This document shows positions 1-5,579 of a stretch of 5,863 nt of DNA, piece after piece. Under the pieces are notes generated by a model. It was given only the letters and a program-made list of their open reading frames with translations, did no database searches and was not told the origin of the DNA. Source of the stretch: an uncultured Rhodocyclaceae bacterium (GTDB lineage: Bacteria; Pseudomonadota; Gammaproteobacteria; Burkholderiales; Rhodocyclaceae); the NCBI GenBank assembly GCA_937892345.1, contig CALAGF010000213.1, forward strand, positions 1 to 5,863, given 5' to 3'. Made by a program: the position numbers and the translations under genes. The first letter of the stretch is position 1. Every line of letters starts with the position of its first letter.

Positions 1-50
1 TACGAGATACCACTGTGTGACTGGAGTTCAGACGTGTGCTCTTCCGATCT
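1..50 (+). other. Illumina P7-side adapter contamination (not genomic)
   Basis: Bases 1-8 (TACGAGAT) match the 3' end of the Illumina P7 oligonucleotide. Bases 9-16 (ACCACTGT) sit where the 8-base index belongs and would be read as ACAGTGGT in the i7 read. Bases 17-50 match the whole 34-base read-2 primer site, ending in CTCTTCCGATCT. The order and orientation are exactly those of a library molecule reading from adapter into insert, so the biological insert begins at base 51. This is untrimmed library sequence carried into a contig end and should be masked. The match is from memory of the published adapter, but all three parts are in register, so I consider it nearly certain. Confidence 0.98.
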
Positions 51-85
51 CCATCGCCTATTTGCTTGAAAAATGCAGTCGACCG

Positions 86-116
86 GGGGATTTCCCTTGT
101 TAAGGATTTCCCTTAA
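86..116 (+). repeat. Direct and inverted repeats in the usp leader
   Basis: The 11-base word GGATTTCCCTT occurs twice exactly, at 88-98 and 104-114, a 16-base period. The second copy lies inside an inverted repeat, TTAAGG (100-105) and CCTTAA (111-116), separated by ATTTC. The first copy overlaps the dyad GGGA-TT-TCCC (87-96). Further CCTT (95-98) and AAGG (102-105) arms could form an alternative pairing. The repeats are seen directly in the sequence. An operator or mutually exclusive RNA hairpins would be possible roles, but I know of no named regulator for this motif, and repeats this short could be chance. Confidence 0.5.
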
Positions 117-130
117 TGCCTCTCTACAGC

Positions 131-147
131 GCAATTGCTAAGGTAGC
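131..147 (+). repeat. Short palindrome and hairpin just upstream of the usp RBS
   Basis: GCAATTGC (131-138) is a perfect 8-base palindrome. It overlaps a small inverted repeat, GCTA (137-140) and TAGC (144-147), with loop AGG. The structure ends 17 bases before the ribosome binding site. No run of T follows, so it is not an intrinsic terminator. It may be a small leader hairpin or a dyad operator, but it is short enough to be chance. Confidence 0.3.
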
Positions 148-163
148 GCACCGTAAAAATTCC

Positions 164-169
164 AAGGAG
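164..169 (+). promoter_or_regulatory. Shine-Dalgarno site of usp
   Basis: AAGGAG lies 7 bases before the ATG at 177. It is a near-consensus ribosome binding site and the strongest in the window, which fixes the usp start and suggests efficient translation of the first gene in the cluster. Confidence 0.85.
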
Positions 170-176
170 TAAGCCC

Positions 177-623
177 ATGTACAAAAACATCATGGTCGCC
201 ATCGACGATAGCGACACCTCGCGCTGCGCGCTGACCGAAGCCCTGCATATTGCCAAGTGCAGTGACGCCAGGCTGTATATCACCCACGTTGCCGACGAAA
301 CGCTGATGGGCATGCATGGCCGCACGTTTTCCAGCAATCTGAATGTCGATCAGGCGCTGGCCGCGATTGCCTCGGCCGGGCGGGTACTGCTCGATCAGGC
401 CTTGCTGGCAGCGGATGGGGTCAAAGCCGAAACACTGCTGCTGGAAGCCCGCCAGCGCCGCATTTCGGAAACCCTGGCCGACAAAGCCAAGGAATTGGAG
501 ATTGATCTGATCATCATCGGTCGCCATGGCCGGCGCGGCCTGGCCACCCTGATTCTTGGTTCGGTGGCTGAACAATTGGCTAAAATCGCGGACGCCTCCG
601 TCCTTCTCGTCAGGAAACACTAA
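177..623 (+). CDS. Universal stress protein, UspA-type single domain, ATP-binding class
   Basis: This encodes a 148-residue cytoplasmic protein with a single Usp domain, the usual length for the family. The N-terminal strand MYKNIMVAIDDSD carries the acidic pair (D10, D11) near the nucleotide pocket. The C-terminal part holds the ATP-binding signature G-x2-G-x9-G-S, with G115, G118, G128 and S129, followed by the typical last strand (SVLLVRKH). Conservation of this motif points to the ATP-binding group of Usp proteins rather than the non-binding E. coli UspA type; these usually dimerise and act in stress or energy-limitation responses, though exact functions are rarely known. The start is set by a strong AAGGAG site 7 bases upstream. 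The stop codon shares one base with the ppc start (TAATG), so the two genes are probably cotranscribed and translationally coupled. The family assignment is firm; the physiological role is inferred. Confidence 0.93.
   Translation: MYKNIMVAIDDSDTSRCALTEALHIAKCSDARLYITHVADETLMGMHGRTFSSNLNVDQALAAIASAGRVLLDQALLAADGVKAETLLLEARQRRISETLADKAKELEIDLIIIGRHGRRGLATLILGSVAEQLAKIADASVLLVRKH
612..616 (+). promoter_or_regulatory. Shine-Dalgarno site of ppc inside the usp 3' end
   Basis: AGGAA lies 6 bases before the ppc ATG at 623, within the last codons of usp. Together with the TAATG stop/start overlap it supports the chosen ppc start and coupled translation. Confidence 0.65.
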
Positions 624-3385
624 TGACCGACCACACGCTCGAGCATGGCAAGGAAACGCCCCTGCGCAATGATATCCGTCTGCTTGGCCGCATTCTGGGC
701 GACACGGTGCGAGCCCAGGAAGGCAATGCCATCTATGAAATGATCGAGCGTGTGCGTCAGACAGCAGTCCGCTTTGCGCGTGATGGCGACCCGGCAGCCC
801 GTGATGATCTGGCCACCCTGCTCGACGCCTTGCCGCGCGACAGCACGCAGGCTGTGGTGCGGGCATTCAGCTACTTCCTGCAACTGGCCAATATCGCTGA
901 AGACGAGCATCACATCCGCCGGCGTCGTGCCTACGACCTGGCCGATTCTCCAGCCCGTGAAGGCAGTCTGGTTTTTGCACTCGACGCCCTGTCGACCGCA
1001 GCCGTCTCGCCCGACACCATCGCTGACTTTTTTGCCCATGCGCTGGTTGCACCGGTACTGACGGCGCACCCCACAGAAGTCCAGCGCCAGAGTTTGATCC
1101 GCAACCACCGGGATATCGCCCGCCTGCTCGACCAGCGCGAACGCATGCAACTGACGCCTGAAGAACAGGCCGACAACGACTGGGCGCTGGCCAATGCGGT
1201 ACTGACCTTGTGGCAATCCCGCATGCTGCGGCCGGTGCGCCTCAAAGTGATCGACGAGGTCAAAAATGGCATTTCCTACTTCAAGGAAAGCTTTTTCACC
1301 GAATTGCCCCGGCTCTACATTCAGACCACTCAATTGCTGCAACAGCGCTACCCGGAAAAAATCTGGGCGCTACCGCCCTTCTTCCGCGTCGGGAGCTGGA
1401 TCGGCGGCGACCGTGACGGCAATCCCTTCGTCACGGCAGACATCCTGAGAGAAGCCTTGCGTCTGCAATCTTCGGCAGCAGTCGAACACTATCTTGCCGA
1501 AATCCACGAACTGGGCGGCGAACTGCCGCTTTCCGACCTGCTGGTTACCGTCACGCCCGAACTGGCTGCACTTGCCGAGCGCTCCACCGACCACTCGCCC
1601 CAACGCAGCGATGAACCGTATCGCCGTGCCCTGTCCGGCATTTACGCGCGTATGGCCGAAACCGCGCGGGTACTTGACCAGATGGAGCCCTTGCGCCACG
1701 AAATCGGCCATGCCGCTGCCTATGGCACGCCGGATGCACTGCGCGCCGATCTCAAGGTGCTGGCCAATTCACTCAAACTCAACGGCAGTGCATCGCTGGC
1801 TGGCGGGCGTTTGCGCCGCTTGCTGCGGGCAGTGCAGATTTTCGGCTTCCATCTCGCACCCATCGACCTGCGCCAGAACTCCGAAGTTCACGCCCGCACG
1901 GTGGCCGAACTCCTGGCGGCAGCCGGACGCTACCCGGACTACGAAGCCTTGCCGGAAAATGCACGCATTGCGCTGTTGACCGAAGAATTGAGCACGCCGC
2001 GCCCCTTGTATTCGCCTTATCTGAGCTATTCGGAAGAAGCGCAGGGGGAGCTTGCCATCTTCTTCAGCGCCCGCGAATTGCGCCAACGTTACGGCGATGC
2101 GGCCCTGCCGAACTGCATCATCTCCAAGACCGACGGGGTTTCCGACTTGCTGGAACTGGCCCTGCTGCTCAAGGAGTCCGGCTTGTTGCGTCCGGGTTCC
2201 GCACCGGCGCTGGACGTCAACATCATTCCGCTGTTCGAGACCATCGAGGATTTGCAAAAAAGTGCGCTGACCATGGCCGGCGTGTTTGCGCTGCCCATTT
2301 ATCGCCAGTTGATTGCCGCTCGGGGCAACGAACACGAGGTCATGCTGGGCTATTCCGACAGCAACAAGGATGGCGGCTTCCTGACGTCTGGCTGGGAGCT
2401 GTACAAAGCCGAAATCGAACTGACGCGCGTCTTTGCGGAACACGGGGTTCGCCTGCGCCTCTTTCATGGCCGCGGCGGCTCAGTGGGTCGCGGTGGCGGC
2501 CCGACCTACCATGCCATCCTTGCGCAGCCGGCGGGTGCGGTTTCCGGGCAAATCCGGCTGACCGAGCAGGGTGAAGTCATTTCGACCAAATACGGCAATC
2601 CGGATACCGGCCGCCGCAACCTTGAAGTCCTGCTCGCCGCCACGCTGGAAGCCAGCCTGACCGATCACGAAAACCGGATCGAGCCAGCCGAGCAATTTCA
2701 CGCGGTGATGGACGAACTGTCCGCACGTGCCTTCAACGCCTATCGCGGACTGGTGTACGAAACCCCCGGGTTTACGACGTATTTCCGGCAGTCGACCGTG
2801 GTATCCGAAATTGCATCACTCAACATCGGCAGCCGCCCGGCATCACGCAAGGCGTCTGAACGCATTGAGGATCTGCGCGCGATTCCCTGGGTCTTCAGTT
2901 GGGCGCAATGTCGGCTGATGCTCCCGGGTTGGTATGGTTTCGGCAGTGCGGTCGACGGCTATCTGGCCAGCAATCCTGAGGGTTTGAACACCCTGCGCCG
3001 CATGCTCGCTGCCTGGCCTTTCTTCAAGAGCCTGCTCTCCAACATGGACATGGTGCTGGCCAAGACCGATCTGGCGGTCGCCTCACGCTACGCGGAACTG
3101 GTCAGCGATGCTGATCTGCGCGAACGTATCTTTACGCAGATTCGTAGCGAATGGGCGCTCACACGCCAACATCTGCTGAGCATTTTGGAACAAGACGATT
3201 TTCTCGGCGACAACCCGCAACTTCGCCGTTCCCTGCAACTGCGCTCGCCCTACATGGATCCGCTCAATCACCTGCAGGTCGAGCTGCTCAAGCGCCATCG
3301 CAGCGGCGATACCGACGAGCGTCTGGCTCGCGGCATCCACATCTCGATCAACGGCATTGCTTCCGGCCTGCGCAACTCCGGTTAA
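623..3385 (+). CDS. ppc: Phosphoenolpyruvate carboxylase
   Basis: This encodes a complete 920-residue PEP carboxylase (E. coli: 883), a cytoplasmic enzyme that carboxylates PEP with bicarbonate to oxaloacetate and so refills the TCA cycle. The first signature, VLTAHPTE, places the catalytic histidine at H149 (E. coli H138). GSWIGGDRDGNP spans 257-268. The second signature, VMLGYSDSNKDGG, spans 573-585 with K582. The glycine-rich catalytic loop FHGRGGSVGRGGGP spans 614-627 and holds H615 and R617 (E. coli H579, R581). The residues that bind the inhibitor aspartate in E. coli (R587, K773, R832, N881) appear conserved as R623, K814, R874 and N918, so aspartate feedback inhibition is likely. The C-terminus is RNSG instead of the commoner (Q/R)NTG, a mild change. 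The ATG shares one base with the usp stop and has an AGGAA site; no other start is nearby. ppsR follows after 11 bases. Identification is very secure; E. coli equivalences were aligned by eye from memory. Confidence 0.99.
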   Translation: MTDHTLEHGKETPLRNDIRLLGRILGDTVRAQEGNAIYEMIERVRQTAVRFARDGDPAARDDLATLLDALPRDSTQAVVRAFSYFLQLANIAEDEHHIRRRRAYDLADSPAREGSLVFALDALSTAAVSPDTIADFFAHALVAPVLTAHPTEVQRQSLIRNHRDIARLLDQRERMQLTPEEQADNDWALANAVLTLWQSRMLRPVRLKVIDEVKNGISYFKESFFTELPRLYIQTTQLLQQRYPEKIWALPPFFRVGSWIGGDRDGNPFVTADILREALRLQSSAAVEHYLAEIHELGGELPLSDLLVTVTPELAALAERSTDHSPQRSDEPYRRALSGIYARMAETARVLDQMEPLRHEIGHAAAYGTPDALRADLKVLANSLKLNGSASLAGGRLRRLLRAVQIFGFHLAPIDLRQNSEVHARTVAELLAAAGRYPDYEALPENARIALLTEELSTPRPLYSPYLSYSEEAQGELAIFFSARELRQRYGDAALPNCIISKTDGVSDLLELALLLKESGLLRPGSAPALDVNIIPLFETIEDLQKSALTMAGVFALPIYRQLIAARGNEHEVMLGYSDSNKDGGFLTSGWELYKAEIELTRVFAEHGVRLRLFHGRGGSVGRGGGPTYHAILAQPAGAVSGQIRLTEQGEVISTKYGNPDTGRRNLEVLLAATLEASLTDHENRIEPAEQFHAVMDELSARAFNAYRGLVYETPGFTTYFRQSTVVSEIASLNIGSRPASRKASERIEDLRAIPWVFSWAQCRLMLPGWYGFGSAVDGYLASNPEGLNTLRRMLAAWPFFKSLLSNMDMVLAKTDLAVASRYAELVSDADLRERIFTQIRSEWALTRQHLLSILEQDDFLGDNPQLRRSLQLRSPYMDPLNHLQVELLKRHRSGDTDERLARGIHISINGIASGLRNSG

Positions 3386-3396
3386 ACTCACGCTCC

Positions 3397-4215
3397 ATGC
3401 CTACACCAATCAAACGCACCGCCTTCTTCATTTCCGACGGCACCGGACTCACCGCCGAAGCCCTTGGGCACAGCCTGCTGACCCAGTTCGAAAATGTCAT
3501 TTTCAAACAAGTACGCATCCCCTTTCTCGATAGCGTCGAAAAAGCACAGGAAGCCGTTTCCCGGATCAACGCACAGGGTGAACTCGACGGCATGCGGCCG
3601 ATTGTGTTCACCACGCTGATCAATCCGGATATTGCCGCCATCGTGCATCAGGCCGATGCCTTCAGCCTGCCCTATTTCGAGACCTTCCTGGCACCGCTTG
3701 AAGCCGAACTGGGGCTGAAGTCAAACCATACGGTGGGGCGCTCGCACGGCACAGCTGACAGTTCCGATTACAAGAAGCGGATCGAGTCGATCAATTACAC
3801 GCTGGCCCACGATGACGGCATCACCGACCGTGATCTGGAGGCTGCCGACGTGATTCTGGTCGCCGTTTCACGTTGCGGCAAAACCCCCACCTCGCTTTAT
3901 CTGGCCATGCAGTTTGGCCTCAAGGCCGCCAACTTCCCCTTGATTCCGGAAGACTTTGATCGCGGTCGACTGCCGGGAACACTGGAAAAGCATCGCTCCA
4001 AGCTGTTCGGCTTGACGATCCAGGCGGAGCGACTGGCACAGATTCGCGAAGAGCGTCGGGCGGGCAGTAAGTATGCCTCGCTGGCGAACTGCCGCTATGA
4101 AATTGCCGAGGCGGAAAAAATGATGCGCCGCGAGGGTATCCGCTGGCTGGATTCTTCGACCAAGTCGATCGAGGAAATCTCGGCCACCATTCTGCAGGAA
4201 CTGAAACTGCGTTAA
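3397..4215 (+). CDS. ppsR: PEP synthase regulatory protein (bifunctional kinase/pyrophosphorylase, DUF299)
   Basis: This encodes a 272-residue cytoplasmic protein, full length for the family (about 270-280). PpsR inactivates PEP synthase by ADP-dependent phosphorylation of a threonine and reactivates it by phosphate-dependent removal, releasing pyrophosphate. Visible family features are the N-terminal RTAFFISDGTGLTAEALG (7-24), GRSHGTADSSDYKKRIESIN (114-133), the DDG at 139-141, and the P-loop-like VSRCGKTPTS (157-166) with K162 and T163. The residue before VSRCGKT is A156, where I recall glycine in most members. The chosen ATG matches the family N-terminus. The frame stays open 82 codons further upstream inside ppc, but there is no start codon near the ATG. 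No Shine-Dalgarno is visible in the 11-base gap after ppc, so translation probably relies on coupling. No PEP synthase gene is in the window. Function is by family similarity. Confidence 0.95.
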   Translation: MPTPIKRTAFFISDGTGLTAEALGHSLLTQFENVIFKQVRIPFLDSVEKAQEAVSRINAQGELDGMRPIVFTTLINPDIAAIVHQADAFSLPYFETFLAPLEAELGLKSNHTVGRSHGTADSSDYKKRIESINYTLAHDDGITDRDLEAADVILVAVSRCGKTPTSLYLAMQFGLKAANFPLIPEDFDRGRLPGTLEKHRSKLFGLTIQAERLAQIREERRAGSKYASLANCRYEIAEAEKMMRREGIRWLDSSTKSIEEISATILQELKLR

Positions 4216-4221
4216 GCAGAA
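4216..4221. other. Six-base convergent intergenic junction
   Basis: Only GCAGAA separates the ppsR stop (plus strand) from the RNA methyltransferase stop (minus strand). No T-tract or GC-rich terminator hairpin fits here. A 7-base inverted repeat, ATTCTGC (4189-4195) and GCAGAAT (4216-4222), spans the junction with a 20-base loop, but it is weak. Transcripts from both sides probably run into the opposing gene. Confidence 0.6.
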
Positions 4222-4992
4222 TCAGGCAAGCCGGCGGCGCAGCGCCTCAAACAGGCAGACAGCGGCCGCTGCACCGACATTCAGGGACTCGATTCCGCCC
4301 GGCATGGGAATGCGGATTTTGTGTTGCGCAAGGGCAATCAAGGCCGGTGAAACCCCCTGCCCTTCAGCGCCGAAGACCCAGGCCAACGGCCCCTGCCATT
4401 GCGCTTCATACAAGGACGACGCACCTTCCAGACAGGTCACCAGCGTCGTACCCCGATAGGCTTGCATGACGGCCGAGAGATCGGCCTGTTCGATAATCCT
4501 GAGTGCGAAATGGGCGCCTTGCCCGGCGCGCAAAACCTTGGGCGACCACGCAGAGGCGCATGCCGCAGACAGCACTAGCTGACGAACACCGGATGCCTGG
4601 GCAGTGCGCAGCAAGCTGCCCAGATTGCCCGGGTCCTGCACGCCATCTAGCAAAACCATATCCTGATCGAGGTCGACCGCAGTATTTCCATGAGGTATCG
4701 GCGCCATGGCCAGGAGGCCGCTGGGCGTGTCGACAATCCCCAGTTCGCGCATCAGCGCATCGGATAATACGGTGACTTCACGGCCGGCAAGATAGTCTGC
4801 GATTTCACCGCCGGACAGGGCAGATTCGCTGACGATCAGTGGCTCAAGCGGGCCGAAGGCTGATTCCCACGCGGCCACCAGATGTAAGCCATCAAGCAGC
4901 GTCATGCCGGTTTTGCGCCTTTCCCGACCAGAGTCAGCAAGGCGCCGAAGCTGTTTGTAAAACGGGTTATCGCGGGACTGGATATGCTTCAT
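4222..4992 (-). CDS. SpoU/TrmH-family RNA 2'-O-ribose methyltransferase
   Basis: This encodes a 256-residue SAM-dependent RNA methyltransferase of the SPOUT superfamily. The N-terminal substrate-binding region starts IQSRDNPFYKQLRRLA (4-19) and continues with RRKTGMTLLDG (25-35), close to the usual R-R-x-x-G-x-x-L-x-E-G pattern but with D34 where glutamate is common. The catalytic SpoU domain has motif 1, LLDGVQDPGNLGSLLRTA (114-131), with N123 and R129; motif 2, VFGAEGQGVSP (206-216), with E210; and motif 3, IPMPGGIESLNVGAAAA (228-244), with S236 and N238, forming the trefoil-knot SAM site. The ATG at 4992 overlaps the rnhB stop (ATGA). An in-frame start 44 codons upstream lies inside rnhB and adds residues unlike the family, so it was rejected. 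The likely target is rRNA, as for RlmB or related paralogues, but specificity cannot be read from the sequence, so no symbol is given. Confidence 0.93.
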   Translation of the reverse strand: MKHIQSRDNPFYKQLRRLADSGRERRKTGMTLLDGLHLVAAWESAFGPLEPLIVSESALSGGEIADYLAGREVTVLSDALMRELGIVDTPSGLLAMAPIPHGNTAVDLDQDMVLLDGVQDPGNLGSLLRTAQASGVRQLVLSAACASAWSPKVLRAGQGAHFALRIIEQADLSAVMQAYRGTTLVTCLEGASSLYEAQWQGPLAWVFGAEGQGVSPALIALAQHKIRIPMPGGIESLNVGAAAAVCLFEALRRRLA

Positions 4993-5579
4993 TGCCGGTC
5001 CAACAACTTGCGTACCGGGCCAAAGCTGCGCCGATGAACCGGAGATACCCCATGCTCGGCCAATGCGGCCAAATGGACAGGCGTTGGGTAACCCATGTGA
5101 CGGTCGAAGCCATACTGCGGCCACTGTGCATGCAGCAGGAGCATGCCTGCGTCACGTACCGTCTTGGCGAGTATCGAAGCTGCCGCAATCGACGCAATCT
5201 TGCCGTCCCCCTGAACGACGGCTTCGGCAGGCATGGGCAGTTGCGGGCAACGATTACCGTCAATCAATGCCGCGGTAGGCGCCACCGGGAGCGCAGCCAC
5301 CGCACGCTGCATGGCCAGCATGCTGGCATGAAGAATATTGAGCTTGTCAATTTCCTCAAGGCTGGCTTCGGCCACGGCCCAGGCCAGGGCTTTTTCGCGA
5401 ATTTCGATTGCCAATGCGTCGCGCTTGCGCGCCGACAATTTCTTGGAATCGTTCAAGTCCGCAATGGGTCGGGCCGGATCAAGAATAACTGCCGCAGCGA
5501 CGACCGGCCCGGCCAGCGGACCGCGACCGGCTTCATCAACGCCGCAGACCAATCCTGCCGGAACAATCAGCGCAGGCAT
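4989..5579 (-). CDS. rnhB: Ribonuclease HII
   Basis: This encodes a complete 196-residue RNase HII (E. coli: 198), a cytoplasmic metal-dependent nuclease that cuts the RNA strand of RNA-DNA hybrids and starts removal of single ribonucleotides misincorporated in DNA. The N-terminal signature GVDEAGRGPLAGPV (13-26) holds catalytic D15 and E16 and the GRG loop (18-20) that reads the ribo-deoxyribo junction. NDSKKLS is at 43-49. LIDGNR gives D107 and GDGKIASIAAASILAKTVRD gives D125, completing the D-E-D-D metal site. MGYPT (162-166) carries the tyrosine Y164 expected next to the junction. The ATG lies inside the end of lpxB (13-base overlap) and the stop overlaps the next start by four bases, so it is the middle gene of a coupled operon. 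No strong Shine-Dalgarno is seen before it. Identification is very secure. Confidence 0.98.
   Translation of the reverse strand: MPALIVPAGLVCGVDEAGRGPLAGPVVAAAVILDPARPIADLNDSKKLSARKRDALAIEIREKALAWAVAEASLEEIDKLNILHASMLAMQRAVAALPVAPTAALIDGNRCPQLPMPAEAVVQGDGKIASIAAASILAKTVRDAGMLLLHAQWPQYGFDRHMGYPTPVHLAALAEHGVSPVHRRSFGPVRKLLDRQ

Larger units (their letters stand above)
51..176 (+). promoter_or_regulatory. Non-coding leader upstream of usp-ppc-ppsR
   Basis: This 126-base stretch between the adapter and the usp start has no plausible gene. It should hold at least part of the promoter or 5' untranslated region of the downstream cluster, but I cannot assign a -35/-10 pair with acceptable spacing: TTGCTA at 135-140 and the A-rich TAAAAA at 154-159 are only 13 bases apart. 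No FNR-like TTGAT-N4-ATCAA site or sigma-54 GG/GC element is visible. The stretch is rich in short direct and inverted repeats, listed separately. Because the contig starts here, upstream control elements may be missing. Confidence 0.5.

Noticed and set aside
1..50. Promoter or operator motifs in the first 50 bases
   Set aside because: These bases are synthetic adapter and cannot hold native regulation.
135..160. TTGCTA ... TAAAAAT as a sigma-70 promoter for usp
   Set aside because: The 13-base spacer is far from the usual 16-18, and the element would sit almost on top of the ribosome binding site.
138..866. Long minus-strand open frame opposite usp and the start of ppc
   Set aside because: It is antisense to two clearly conserved genes, shows no recognisable domain and is the kind of spurious frame expected in GC-rich coding DNA.
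1769..2467. Minus-strand open frame of 232 codons opposite ppc
   Set aside because: It mirrors conserved ppc codons and has no family features or ribosome binding site.
3151..3396. Extended upstream start for ppsR, giving 82 extra residues
   Set aside because: The extension lies wholly inside ppc in another frame, its residues resemble no PpsR N-terminus, and the ATG at 3397 matches the family start exactly.
4189..4222. ATTCTGC/GCAGAAT inverted repeat as a bidirectional terminator
   Set aside because: A 7-base stem with a 20-base loop and no U-rich tail is too weak to call; it is recorded only as an observation.
4229..4252. GC-rich dyad GGCG-CAG-CGCC as a possible terminator near the convergent junction
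   Set aside because: The stem is only 4 bases, lies in the coding 3' end of the methyltransferase and is followed by no T-tract.
4993..5124. Longer N-terminus for the RNA methyltransferase starting at 5124
   Set aside because: The added 44 residues lie inside rnhB in another frame and look like out-of-frame translation; the ATG at 4992 overlaps the rnhB stop and gives the expected N-terminal IQSRDNP motif.
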